Part shown: positions 52,103 to 63,690 of the stretch, piece after piece
Position numbering within the stretch: position 1 is the first letter of the stretch
Layout: each line of letters opens with the position of its first letter
From: Pseudeuparius sepicola
Lineage: Eukaryota > Arthropoda > Insecta > Coleoptera > Anthribidae
DNA: 64,000 nt
Direction of reading: 5' to 3'
Assembly: GCA_963920635.1 (NCBI GenBank)
Contig: OY987302.1
Coordinates: forward strand, 37,885,500 to 37,949,499
Made by a program: the position numbers and the translations under genes
Notes under the pieces: generated by a model
The model's input: the letters and a program-made list of their open reading frames with translations, nothing else
Database searches by the model: none
Told to the model about the DNA's origin: nothing

Positions 52103-53240
52103 ACAGGGTGTCCCGAAATTATCCTGCCATAATTGACCAGTGCGTTCTGCGACAAAAAACTTCCAATGTATGTACATGGTCTTATAAATGCCCCCTAAAA
52201 AGGGTATATATATCCAGAAATTGAAAGTTTCTCAAACGGTTTTTTCTAAATATTTCAAGAACAAGCAAAGACAAAGTTGGATAGTTTGACATTCTTCATC
52301 ATAAGGGAGGGGTCAAGGGGTCAAAAATAACCCAAATTTATTGTGTGTGCAAACGATAGATATGAGTAAATGACTCACGGTAATACAAATAATACGGTTT
52401 TGTTTTGCTTCTACATTAGCGGGTCGGGGGGTGGGGGAGAAGACGAGGTAATTTGTTTACATTAGCATTTCTTAAATTCAGTCTTTCCTATTTTTGTAAT
52501 GCATAATAAGTAGTTTTTTTATACATTTGTATGTCGTATAATATGCTTTGAGATACTTGTATTTACAAAATAACCTAAATCCTATCAAATGTGAATGTGG
52601 CAACAATGACATCTTTTTAAAATCATGAAACAAAATAAGTTGCCTTTGGTAATGTATCTACAAATATATATCGTTGGCGTGTGGTTTGTTTCGCAATTTC
52701 TTCCAAAAATCATTTTGAAAATTGTTCGTAGGGTGCCACAAAAATGCATATTATAAATTAGCCTGCCATCATTGATCAGCACATCCTGCGATAAAAAAAA
52801 GTTCCTATAAAATGTCCTTGAGGCCCTTGAAATGGACAGTTTTGCAATCGTTTTTTTCTAAATATTTCCAGAACAAACAAAGATAAAATCATGAAATTTG
52901 GTATGTGACAATACCTTTGAGATTTGACATTTACAGAGGTACACATAATTTGACATATGACCTTCTTCATAGGCGTTCCAAATGGGGGTCAAAGGGTTAA
53001 AAATATCTCAAAATTTTTTCGACGATTTCTTCTCACAAGTATATCATACACACAATTGAGAATTTTATCTCTGTTCCGCCACCGATTGCTAAACTATCCA
53101 TTTCGGGGGTTATAACCTCCTTATAGGAGACCTTTTTGAGGACATGCTTATAGGAACTTTTTTTCATTTTTTGGGTCGCCGAACGTACTGGTAAATTATG
53201 GCAGGCTAATTTCTAACATGCACTTTTGTGACACTGCCAA
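52103..53240. repeat. CAGGGTG-type end and an inverted repeat pair
   Basis: 'tacagggtgtcccgaaattatcctgcc' at about 52102 is a MITE-type terminus. Downstream, 'gggtgccacaaaaatgcatattataaattagcctgccat' (52733-52830) recurs inverted at about 53145-53240 and forms a ~500-bp foldback. Confidence 0.6.
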
Positions 53241-55657
53241 AAATTTAAAAAAAAAGATTTTCGTGAAATTTTTTCAGAAATCGTGAAAAAAGCATGCACA
53301 CAGCAAATTTCGGGGATTTTTAACTTCTCAAACCCCCCATTTGGGACGCCTATTTGTTTGTTTTTAAAATAATCAAGTATTTTCTATACATTGTGTTCAT
53401 TTGAAAACTAGTAACCCTTAATATGTGGGAAATTAAATGAAGGCCAGTCGTTTTTTATTGGACACCTCGTTATTTAGCCATTATGTAATGGAAATTCATT
53501 CACTCGTTTATCTCTCACCACCCTCAACTTTCGAATCTCAAATGGGAAATGTCAGCAATGCAAAACCGTTCAATTTTTTATTTCGGTTGTAACGAAAAAG
53601 ACACTTGCTGCATATTGACATTTGTTGTTTAGGACGAAGTACTGAAACTGTGTTTTTGCCGCATTTTTTATTTTTCAACCGATTTCAAAAAATTAAATAG
53701 TCCTAGCCGTCCTGCATTCCTGATAAAATAACCTTTAAAATGAGGTATCACAAGCATGGTAGACCCATTTGAGATGTTAGAGTTGAGGGTACTGGTGGAT
53801 AGAGGGAGTGACTGAACTTCATTACATACTGTCTAAAAGTGGTCCCCCTTCCAATAATAGTTACTAAAATATTTATACTGTAAGATTGCGCTGGTGTAGG
53901 TAACAATTTCGCAATGTGTACGAAAAGTTAAATGGGCCTTTTGTGGGAATATTTGGTCACTTTTGACGCGCGATGGATCCGCGTCTGACGTTTGATGTTT
54001 ACATCTCGCCAAAGCCTACTTATTGAAAAAATCGTACAATAATGGGCTACCTTAATGCCGATTTCTGAGCTTTTAATGACGATTTTGGGACACTTTACTG
54101 CCGATTTCAAGAAAAAGTTTTTATCAATTTGTAAAATTTATAACAACCAACATATCTAATTGCTTAAAATGGTTTAATACCATTTTCGCCTCTAAATCCA
54201 ATATTCTTCAATTCACAGAAACGAACCAACCGTCCAACTTAATATTTGTAGGTCAAACTGCCCTCACGTGCCATCCAAAATTCCCCTAAAACATATTATA
54301 TATTTGTAGAAAACATCCAAACAATGCTCGTCTCATGGTTTTTACGTAACACAAGTTACCCAATGGGCTGGATGTATGCTTTAATTACACGATGTATCTA
54401 AGGCAACCAAGTGGGTTGGATGTTTTCTGCTTCTACAAAACCTGTACATAGTGTACATGACCTTAAAAATCAACGCTCGTTGTCACTGTTTGCTCAGCCA
54501 AGTTATAACTTGCTATTGTTCTTTAGTAATATATCATTGTTGTCTGTGGAAAGTGAATAATTTGATCATGTCTGGTAGTCCTATTAAGTATTAGCAATTG
54601 TAAAGGCAAGTTGTGTTTCTACTGAAAAAGCTCTTATTTCAAATAATACGTATGTGGGAACAATCCAACACCCAAAAATACGAGAAAAAAGAGCAGAAAC
54701 TTTCGGAAATCGATTTGTTTATATTAAATAGCACGTTGATATAGGCTGAGAAATGCTTTGTTTTCTAATCAAATTTAGAATGTTGACTTACTAAGAACTT
54801 GGTTAATGAGAGCTGGATGCTTTCTGCAGAACTAGGCCCGAGTAACTAGTTCCCAAATGAACACACTGTATAAAACGTCCTTAAACTATTATTGGGACAT
54901 CGAGTATACGTACAACGTATTATTTCACAATTGTTTAATTAGTGGCTAACTTTCGAAATATGCCTAGGTAATTTGGTATATCAATGTAGCTTATTTTTGG
55001 TTAACTAAGTTATTTAAATCGTGAAATACCTACGTTGATGGCATCACTTTGGTGTTCTACCGTTATGAATAAACGGGTGTAATGTAGCATGAAAGTTATA
55101 TGGCTTATCTTGCAAAAGCTTAATTTTCTGGAATTCTATCAAGAGTAAGTAGGTAGGAACTACATGTTTTAAAAATAATCAGGGAAACGTTGAGGTTAGA
55201 AATTTGATAGTTTGTCTATTCCGGAACCCTCTTAAGAAATAAACAAGAACTTTTCCAATTAGCTTGCCCAGTAATTGTAATGACCCCATAAATGATTAAA
55301 ATCTGTAAAGGTAGAAAACAGTTACGAAAGAAAACTGGAATTATAGCCCACACTTTTCGGAGGTCCTACCTCAGCAAGCGGGCTACCTAGAAGAAAAAAT
55401 ACCTATATAAACTTGTAACGATTTTTTACGATGGCTCCCTATAGGTTTTCCACCTTCATCCGGACACCCCGGGATCAAGGAGTAGGTACTAATTAACAGC
55501 CAAAAGAAGTAAATATCTGGCTCTATGAAGAAGGAAAACTGTTATAATTCTGATAGTTAGCAGTCTGTGAAGTAATTTGTCATCATGCAAACGATTTAAA
55601 ATATGCTAAACTAATTAAACAAAAACAGTAAATTAAATCTAATGTTTTTATATTTAC
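53241..55657. other. Intergenic or intronic, no gene recognised
   Basis: No convincing exon was found. Because a transporter exon lies just to the right on the minus strand, the 3' exon of that gene may lie in or beyond this stretch, but I could not identify it. Confidence 0.4.
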
Positions 55658-55797
55658 CTTCCATTTCCATGGCGGAAAAGCGCAAGTATTTCTTCGAAAG
55701 TTTTGTTTTTAGTCTCTGGAACCTTCTTATAGGTAAAAATCCAAAATATTGCTAGGAACACGCTAAATGGCAGGAACGTGTAGTTTTCCAGGGCATT
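55658..55797 (-). CDS. Glut1: Exon of a GLUT1-type sugar transporter
   Basis: Read on the minus strand, this 140-bp exon has an acceptor 'tttgttacag' before it and a donor 'gtaaat' after it. It encodes the last transmembrane helix and cytosolic tail signature of the SLC2/GLUT family: NYTFLPFSVFLAIFWIFTYK, followed by KVPETKNKTFEEILALFR. The PETK-KTFEEI motif is diagnostic of major-facilitator sugar transporters and is very close to insect Glut1. The exon ends in phase 2. Neighbouring exons were not found nearby, so introns are long, and the cuticle gene on the other strand may lie within one. Confidence 0.85.
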
Positions 55798-56190
55798 CTG
55801 TAACAAATTTAAAATTACTTTAAATTTAATTTATATATCGGCCTGGTGATATTATTATGTCTTTTCTCGACTCTTAACGGAACTCTACTGCATAAACAAA
55901 AAGTTACGACAAATTTTAAGGATATTGGAATAATTGAAATGGAAATTATTTGTAAAATAAAAATGTTTACTGTTAATATCGGCACAATTTAGCAATAATG
56001 CTTTAATTACTATACATAGCAAATAGTAACGGTGAAAAAATAAAAGCCTAAATGTTGGGAGAAATGACCATATGGCTAATTAAAACTTAAGCGATTGCGA
56101 CAAGTTGTTCGCCCGGTGCTTATTTATAAATGTTAAATATCCCCAACGATTAATTCCAATTATGAATAGCCTTTCATAAAAATGAAGACA
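55798..56190. other. Gap between transporter exon and cuticle gene
   Basis: AT-rich and non-coding as far as I can see; it probably contains intron of the transporter gene and upstream sequence of the cuticle gene. Confidence 0.45.
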
Positions 56191-56191
56191 A

Positions 56192-56198
56192 TATAAAT
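56192..56198 (+). promoter_or_regulatory. TATA box of the cuticle protein gene
   Basis: TATAAAT at 56192-56198 lies about 70 bp before the ATG at 56263, with a plausible start near 'attagtttg' 30 bp downstream. A strong TATA box is usual for insect cuticle protein genes. Confidence 0.55.
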
Positions 56199-56262
56199 AC
56201 ATTACCAATTTTCAATAATTGTGGTAGTATTAGTTTGTAAGTCAAAAAGATAATTTAGAACC

Positions 56263-56277
56263 ATGAACACCTTAATA
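56263..56277 (+). CDS. Cuticle protein gene, exon 1
   Basis: ATG AAC ACC TTA ATA followed by gtaagt encodes the first five residues of the signal peptide. A tiny first exon ending a few codons into the signal peptide, then a large intron, is the standard structure of RR cuticle protein genes. Phase 0 matches the next exon. Confidence 0.78.
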
Positions 56278-57345
56278 GTAAGTATTTTTTAAGTAATTTA
56301 TATATCTATCAGCTCAGTCAAGTACGTACTTATTTTTGAATGTTGGAAGTTGAGGCTAAAGTTTACATAGATACAATTTTGAAAGAAAATTAATTTTTTT
56401 TTTAGTTGTATTCCATTCAATATGTTGTATAAATCTTAAATATTTTCCAAACCAGTTCCAGGAAAATAGTGTCTATTTTAACGGTCATTTTAAATCATTT
56501 GGAATTCAAAACTAGCTCGACCACAGTTTGTTTATTATTTGAGTTATCGATAATTATTGTAATTATTTGCTAGGGACATTTCTAGATAACTTCAATTTTC
56601 TCTCAAGCCAAGATTTTTGTCGAAGAAATTTCTAGTAGGTATTAGTATTAATAATTTCCGATTTCAGTTCTCAGTTTATATCTTGAATCCCTAGAAATGT
56701 GATATTTCTATACAGGGTGGGGTTCACTTTCAAAAAATAATCGCACTTTCTCGTATGAACTGTATCTTTTTACAGGGTGTTAGAGTTTAAAAAAATATAT
56801 TATTGACTATTTATCAAACGAGTTAATTCATATTTAATGCAAGTTATAACGGCATGGGTTAGCATAAAACCTGTTAATATCAAACAGCTTCAACAACCAT
56901 TGGCGGAGAAGTGGCCGTTTTTAAATTTGAAAATATAAGCAATTTACGATTTAGATTCCTGGTGTTTTTGAAACTTAGGTCCTGGGACAATATAATTTCA
57001 TACTCTACAAATGTTGAAAGGCAGTTTTGCCAATCAAAAACAAATATTTAAAACTGGTATTTTAAGGGGCCACTGTTTATCCACATTGTTCTTTACCCTG
57101 ATCCACGTATTGTAAAGTTCTGTAATATAAAAATGGGTACACAGTTCAAACGAAACCGTCATGGCCCACTTCAGCTAAAATTTGACATTTGCCACGGTGG
57201 AACTAACAACACTTTTTTGAAATCAGTCGGTTGTGTAAACTGCTAGTACCTACCTACGTAGAAGTAACCGAAATAATATATTAATGTTCACTACTGTGGT
57301 AGATATTTCCAGAAGTAGGTAGCTAAGAACTACGTATTTGTTCAG

Positions 57346-57639
57346 GTTGCCAGTTTCCTAGTGTCATTCGCGGTGGCCGCGCCTCAGTTTGGAGGCGGCT
57401 CGGCGGGTGGCCTCCTTGGACACCACGAGCACTTGGAGAGTGAGGTGATAGGGCTAAGCAGGGGTGTGGAGGTACACCACGGGCACCACCACAAGGAATC
57501 TGGAGGCGGCGGAGGTGGAGAAGGAGGCCATGGACACAAGCACGAGGAGCACGGGCATAAACACGAGTCAATCGGATTCACTGGTTCCGACTTCCATACA
57601 CCGGTGGATGTTCATCACGAACACGAAGTCCATCTCAAG
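57346..57639 (+). CDS. Cuticle protein gene, exon 2
   Basis: After the acceptor 'ttgttcag' the exon continues the signal peptide (VASFLVSFAVAAPQF) with a likely cleavage after AVA/A. Ninety-eight codons follow, rich in Gly and His, with repeated HGHKHE/HEEHG and a Gly run. The donor is 'aag|gtaaga'. Such His/Gly-rich low-complexity segments occur in pro-sclerotisation cuticle proteins. Phase is 0 at both ends. Confidence 0.82.
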
Positions 57640-58969
57640 GTAAGAATTTTGGAAACGTGAACTTTCATAGAAAATGCACGATATCTATTGATGTATGATA
57701 TGAATTTTTCAGAGAACTGAAATAAAAAATTGCCTTTTTGATAGGCTAGCTTTGTGTAAAAACACATTAAGATCCATGGCCTACTTTCCAAGATATTTTT
57801 GAATACCCGAAACTGCCGAAACTTCTTCGGTTTGTAACTTTTTTGTGTCAAGGGTTAACGAAAAAGTTTCTTAATGAAATTTGTAGTATTGCCTTAAGCC
57901 TACTTTATCAAAATTTGCAAAAATACCACGGTTTAGTGGGTGCTCTCCTAGCATCCACCCAAAAAATGTGTTCAGTTCATTGTAGCGGGCTGTGGTCTCG
58001 AATGCTGTACTCTTTGGCTCCTATAACATGAATACCAGGGACTGAGACGTTGCCAATTGTGATAGATAAATGTGACCGCATTTTGTTTAGTAATAGTACA
58101 ACGAACGTTAAACTATGCAATTTCGCAACGCCTTGCGAAGTAGGAACAAGTCAACCAATAGAATTTAAGTATGTAACGTCATCGCATTACACACATTCCT
58201 GTAGATGGTCAGGTTATCGGAGCCAAGCAGTGCTTTTATATTTTCAGTATTTTTTCACAATATACTACATTGCAAATCAAGCAAAGCCGGCCATGATCCT
58301 CAAATGTGTTTTTACACAAAGCTACCCCATCAAAAAAGCAATTTTTTCTTTCAAGTAGGTAAGGTTCTCCTAAAACTCATATTAATCAAGATATTTTCGA
58401 GTAGCCCTCCATCAATAGACACCCTGTATTTTATCTTTCAAACGACATATCAATTTGTTAAATTATGTTCTGAAAGTACAAAGTTCCGAAATAATTTTCT
58501 GGGCATTTACAATTTTGTTAGTCCGTTTGTCTTAGTTGGTAGGTATAGCGATATAATAACTATAAAAAGAAGTAAATATTGAATTACCTACCTCCCCCTC
58601 CCCCGCACAAGCATGTGGCTGCTTTTGGGGTACTCCTAGTTTGGAGTATTGTGAGGGTGAAAATTATTATTATTATTAAGTATAACGCAGACATTTTTAA
58701 AGCAAGAAAATAATATAATTTGACATTAACTAGTTTAAATTGTGAAACAACTTCTGATAACAATAGTATATTACACACCGAGGTGGGAAGTGTTTCATTA
58801 CTGTCGTGAGATTAAATAGTTAACCGAGGTGCGAAGCGCCGAGGTTAACTTTATCTCGAGTAAAAATCAAAAAATTGACACTTTCAAACTTCTAAAAAGT
58901 CAGAAATGTCAACATTACATACATGGTTGTAAATAAAATATCTAACGGTTCCCTTGACTATTATTGCAG
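57640..58969 (+). other. Intron 2 of the cuticle gene
   Basis: This is a 1.33-kb intron between GT at 57640 and AG at 58969. It contains an 'acaccctgtatttta' MITE-end fragment at about 58430 and short frames without support. Confidence 0.75.
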
Positions 58970-59176
58970 GCTCACCCCGAATACCATTATGACTACCACG
59001 TAGCTGACCACAAACATAAGGACTACCATAGCAAACACGAAGTTCGCGATGGATACAAAGTAAAAGGAAGTTACAGTCTCTTAGAACCAGACCACAAGAC
59101 GATCCGTGTCGTCGATTACGTTTCCGACAAGAAGACCGGATTCATCGCCAAAGTTTCACACAAAAAGCACGAGTAA
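58970..59176 (+). CDS. Cuticle protein gene, exon 3 (RR chitin-binding)
   Basis: The exon encodes 68 residues to TAA and carries the Rebers-Riddiford consensus (Chitin_bind_4): PEYHYDYHVAD, then HSKHEVRDGYKVKGSYSLLE and IRVVDYVSDKKTGFIAKV. The G-Y-L-PDH-R-V-Y-D---GF pattern and His-rich context fit the RR-2 class of hard cuticle. The complete protein would be about 171 residues and secreted. AATAAA at 59262-59267 is the likely poly(A) signal. Confidence 0.9.
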   Translation, partial: AHPEYHYDYHVADHKHKDYHSKHEVRDGYKVKGSYSLLEPDHKTIRVVDYVSDKKTGFIAKVSHKKHE

Positions 59177-59261
59177 ATCTAACGCCCGGACGTATTTCTG
59201 ATTAGCTACTGATTGGGGAAATTATTTTTATTGTTATTGTTGATGTTGATGTTTTATTGTG

Positions 59262-59267
59262 AATAAA
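59262..59267 (+). terminator. Poly(A) signal of the cuticle gene
   Basis: AATAAA in 'tgaataaaatacc' lies 86 bp after the stop codon. Confidence 0.6.
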
Positions 59268-60324
59268 ATACCTGAAATGTCGAGAATGTAATAATTATTA
59301 ATTATAACCATAAAATTTTCGAATGTCGTATATGAAATCAGTGATAATTTGCTAATTAACATGATCCAGTTACCAAGTATAATAACGAATTCTTATATGT
59401 TGAACTGTTCGAACGTGTGCTAGACCAACCAAAGGATATTTCCTAATTACATTAATTATTGGACAATTATTTCAGAATGCGTTCATTTCCTTCCGAAGAA
59501 AATTTTTATAATAAAGCAAATAAGGAACAAGTCAAACATCAAAAGGCAGCGAAAAATTATATTCCTTAGATATAATTTTAAACATCTAAAGAACTAAAAT
59601 CCGAAGGGAGTTGCATTTTTACTTTAAAGTCAAAATTTCGCTGTATTCACAATGGATTCAATAATTATTTTTTAATTCAATTTTGTTCTATAAAGACTCG
59701 TATTTCCCAATCTTCACTAATTTGGGAATGGTGACGTCAACGTAATTTATTGGAAACCAAATAAATGCTTGTTGCATAATAAGATAAAAATTGCCTATTT
59801 CTGAGAATTTTGAGGTGGCCATTCATTTGCATTTGGAATTTTCTGGAAATGCAAGCAAATCTCAGGAAACTTTATAGGCATGACAAATAAATGAAAAACA
59901 TTAAAACCCAGCAAAACACTATAGATGTTTGAAATGTCCCCCATTAGCTAACTGTTAATGTTATACTAAATTCGTCAAAAACTCTGACCACTTATTTCTG
60001 TATTTTTTTTTATAGAAAAACGTTTTACATAAAAATGATCGAAGTTCATAAAGGTCGGCTTATGGATATACAAGGTGTATCGTGAAAGTGTGTCAAAATA
60101 TTTTTTTTGTTGTTAGTAGATATAGGTATTTGTGGATATTTTGGAAAAGCTAGTTTTTCTGGTTGGAATGACACACAGGACAGTGTGTTCCGTAATGATG
60201 CGCAAATATTCGGGGGAAATATTCTACGGGTGGTTTTAAGCCGGTGTTTCTTATAAAATTTTTCGATTTAAGCCTCCTCTGCGAAGTTATTTCAGCCTTA
60301 AAAGAGACAAAAAAATTTGGTGGT
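59268..60324. other. Intergenic, no gene recognised
   Basis: AT-rich sequence with no supported features. Confidence 0.4.
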
Positions 60325-61598
60325 CGCGGAAAATTCTTCGGAAAACAATTCTTCGAAGAACAATAATTCTTCGAAGAACAATTTATTCTTCGAAAAAACA
60401 ATTTTTCGAAAAAACAATTCTTCGAAAAATAACTCTAACAAAACGTAGAACAGTGACAAATAAATGTTCTCCGAAAAAAATAGAAGATATTTTAGGTTGG
60501 TCGGGGCCGCTTCAAAAAGGAAGTAACATATTTCTTTTTATACATTCAGCAGCGTCCAAAGCTTATATTTCAAAAAAAGATCGGCGATACAGTTCCCAAA
60601 AGGAAGTGCCTTCTAGGTACATCACAAAAAATATAAATAACTCATTTTCAGGGAGTTCGTCTCAAAATAGCTGCATATATCCCTGAACTAGGCAAGGCTA
60701 TTATCTCGAAAAGTAGTAGCGTGAGCAAAAAAATGTATAGAAGCAAAATTGTAGAGCAGTTCTTTCTATACAAGATCCATATTGGACAAAATATTTTTGA
60801 GAAAGTATTAGTGGACATATTATGATGATTTTTTATACCTGTGTATTCTGTACTTTGAGCGTGTTTCCACATCACCCATCAGGTAACGCTCTCCGTGCGT
60901 TTTTTTAAGTGGTTTCCCCTATAGGCCTATTCCACTAATGAAATATAAATATTTAATCAATTGCGGAAAATTCTTCGGAAAACAATTCTTCGAAGAACAA
61001 TAATTCTTCGAAGAACAATTTATTCTTCGAAAAAACAATTTTTCGAAAAAACAATTCTTCGAAAAATAACTCTAACAAAACGTAGAACAGTGACAAATAA
61101 ATGTTCTCCGAAAAAAATAGAAGATATTTTAGGTTGGTCGGGGCCGCTTCAAAAAGGAAGTAACATATTTCTTTTTATACATTCAGCAGCGTCCAAAGCT
61201 TATATTTCAAAAAAAGATCGGCGATACAGTTCCCAAAAGGAAGTGCCTTCTAGGTACATCACAAAAAATATAAATAACTCATTTTCAGGGAGTTCGTCTC
61301 AAAATAGCTGCATATATCCCTGAACTAGGCAAGGCTATTATCTCGAAAAGTAGTAGCGTGAGCAAAAAAATGTATAGAAGCAAAATTGTAGAGCAGTTCT
61401 TTCTATACAAGATCCATATTGGACAAAATATTTTTGAGAAAGTATTAGTGGACATATTATGATGATTTTTTATACCTGTGTATTCTGTACTTTGAGCGTG
61501 TTTCCACATCACCCATCAGGTAACGCTCTCCGTGCGTTTTTTTAAGTGGTTTCCCCTATAGGCCTATTCCACTAATGAAATATAAATATTTAATCAAT
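60325..61598. repeat. 637-bp tandem duplication
   Basis: The segment starting 'gcggaaaattcttcggaaaacaattcttcgaag' at 60325 repeats from 60962 with an offset of exactly 637 bp and hardly any change. The start is rich in ttcgaa/aattcttcg short repeats. Frames of 75-120 codons are duplicated with it and have no recognised domain. The second copy leads directly into the CXC element. Confidence 0.9.
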
Positions 61599-62379
61599 TG
61601 CCTCTGCAAAATGGTCCTGCTCGATGGAATTTAAACAACTCTGCCCATGACAATGAGAACACGTTGTAGAGCAGTGCAAGCCAATCTTTGCACATGTACA
61701 GGGTGTCCCCGTATATTTTGACCCACCCCAAGAGCCTCTTTTTTTCGAGTTAGAAAAAACTACTATAATGAAAGTTGTAGGGTACCAAGGTGTATTGTCC
61801 CAAAAATAATGGATTGACAGGTTGAAATGTTTTTCCATGGCAACCTTGATTAAATATAAAGATCGTATTTATCTACAATTTGGAATATCATGCGAATGCT
61901 TAGAGCAAACATATAACATATTTATATTGTTGGAATCGGAAAAATGCGTGCAATTCAAAAATCCACAAATGTACAGGGTGTTCCGTTAAAAAAAGTAAGT
62001 TTATATTTTTTCATAAATTTGCGACGCTGATTTGTTTTATCTAGTAACAGATCCTAGCTGTTCAGAAAAAACCCTACAACTTTCATTTACGTAATTTTTT
62101 TCTAACTCAAAAAATATAGGCTCTAGGGGTGGATCAAAATATACAGGAACACCCTGTACAATGCTTTCCAAAGCTCTTTTTACAGCCGCAAGATATGAGC
62201 TGCAGAATTGAGGCTGGAGCTGGTGCTTGAGTAGTGAGCACGGGCATTAGAATGTTGTTAGTTTTTCTACAGCCCCATTCAGTTGCTCTCAAATTTCTTC
62301 CTTTCCACAAATGAATTTGATGAAAAACGAGATAGGAATGTTGTCTTACTGCATCAGATGTAGGTGGTAGTCTGAACAA
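61590..62379 (-). pseudogene. CXC-domain protein fragment, split by a MITE
   Basis: On the minus strand, 62379-62160 encodes FRLPPTSDAVRQHSYLVFHQIHLW and later LTTQAPAPASILQLISCGCKK, and 61698-61590 continues CTC-KIGLHCSTTCSHCHGQSC. Together this is the Cys-rich tesmin/CXC-like region found in uncharacterised insect transposon-derived proteins. A 458-bp MITE interrupts it inside the Cys-rich motif. It is not functional. Confidence 0.65.
61699..62156. mobile_element. MITE, 458 bp, CAGGGTG ends, TA duplication
   Basis: The element starts CAGGGTGTCCCCGTATATTTTGACCCACCCC and ends with 'tggatcaaaatatacaggaacACCCTG', with TA on both sides. The uninterrupted counterpart of the target at about 63350-63365 shows the empty site. 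A second 'tacagggtgttccg' occurs inside at about 61973. Confidence 0.85.
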
Positions 62380-63268
62380 AATGACTGCGTTACTCGACTG
62401 GCTAACTAGCTTATTAAATAAAATAAAGTGATAATGGTTTAAAGATGTCTCTTGTCGGGGTGCCTTATATAGAGCAAGCGTAAATTTCTCCCCAGCTCTT
62501 GCAATGTCATCTTTTCCTATGAAGGATTATTGAATACGGCGACCACTTCTTGTAAATCCTTTCTTGTATTTATTAAGCTTACGGTCTGTGATTTTCCTTT
62601 GCCAAAGAAAGCAGACGTGGTGTCGCAGCCACTAACGCAAGAGCAAATAAAATATTCTTTGCAATATTTTAAAACTGTCGAGTTTTGTAAGTCCTGGGAA
62701 CTATATACACCCTTTCCTTAATATTTCCTTGGGTGTCTCTCAAAAAGCGAATGTCTTTCTCTGGAGAACATAGAGCGATAGTTGGGTGTATAGTTCTCAG
62801 GGTGTATAGTTCCCAGGACTTACAAAACTCGACAATTTTAAAATATTGCAAGGATAATATTTTATTTGCTCATATGCCTTTAGTGCGTCTGCGACACCAT
62901 GTCTGCTTTCTTTGGCAAAGGAAAATCACAGACCGTATGCCTAATAAATACAAGAAAGGATTTACAAGAAGTGGTCGCCGTATTCAATAATCCTTCATAG
63001 GAAAATATGACATTGCAAGAGCTGGGGAGAAATTTACGCTTGCTCTATATAAGGCACCCCGACAAGAGACATCTTTAAACCATTGTCGCTTTATTTTATT
63101 TAATAAGCTAGTTGGCCAGTCCAGTAATGCAGTCATTTTGTCCAGACTACCACCTACATCTGATGCAGTAAGACAACATTCCTATCGCGTTTTTCATCAA
63201 ATTCATTTGTGGAAAGGAAGAAATTTGAGTGCAACTGAATAGGCTGTAGAAAAACTAACAACATTCTA

Positions 63269-63460
63269 ATGCCAGTGCTCACTACTCAAGCAACAGCTCC
63301 AGCCTCAATTCTGCAGCTCATATCTTGGGGCTGTAAAAAGGGCTGTGGAAAGCGTTGTACATGTGTAAAGATTGGCCTGCACTGCTCTACGACGTGTTCT
63401 CATTGTCATGGGCAGAGTTGTTTAAATTCCATCGAGCAGGACCATTTGCAGAGGCAATTG
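63269..63460 (+). pseudogene. CXC-domain protein fragment, uninterrupted copy
   Basis: This copy reads LTTQATAPASILQLISWGCK, then KGCGKRCTCVKIGLHC, then STTCSHCHGQSCLN without the MITE, in the inverse orientation to the left copy. Upstream coding sequence at about 63140-63268 contains an in-frame stop (near 63240, 'gaataggct'), so it is also decayed. Confidence 0.6.
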
Positions 63461-63690
63461 ATTAAATATTTATATTTCATTAGTGGAATAGGCCTATAAT
63501 AGAGGAAACCACTTTAAAAAAACGCACCGAGAGCGCTACCTGATGGGTGGTGTGGAAACACGCTCAAAGTGCAGAATACACAGGTATAAAAAATCATCAT
63601 ATGTCCACTAATACTTTCTCAAAAATATGTTGTCCAATATGGATCTTGTATAGAAAAAACAGCTCTACAATTTTGCTTCTATAAATTTTT

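Larger units (their letters stand above)
60790..63690. mobile_element. Large inverted repeat with broken CXC-domain gene
   Basis: The right half (62810-63690) mirrors the left half (about 60790-62700) around a centre near 62755, sharing the CXC coding sequence, 'aaaggatttacaagaagtggtcgccg' and the 'aggcctat' end. The left half has taken an insertion at 61699-62156. It is probably a defective DNA transposon or retroelement copy arranged head to head. Confidence 0.7.
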
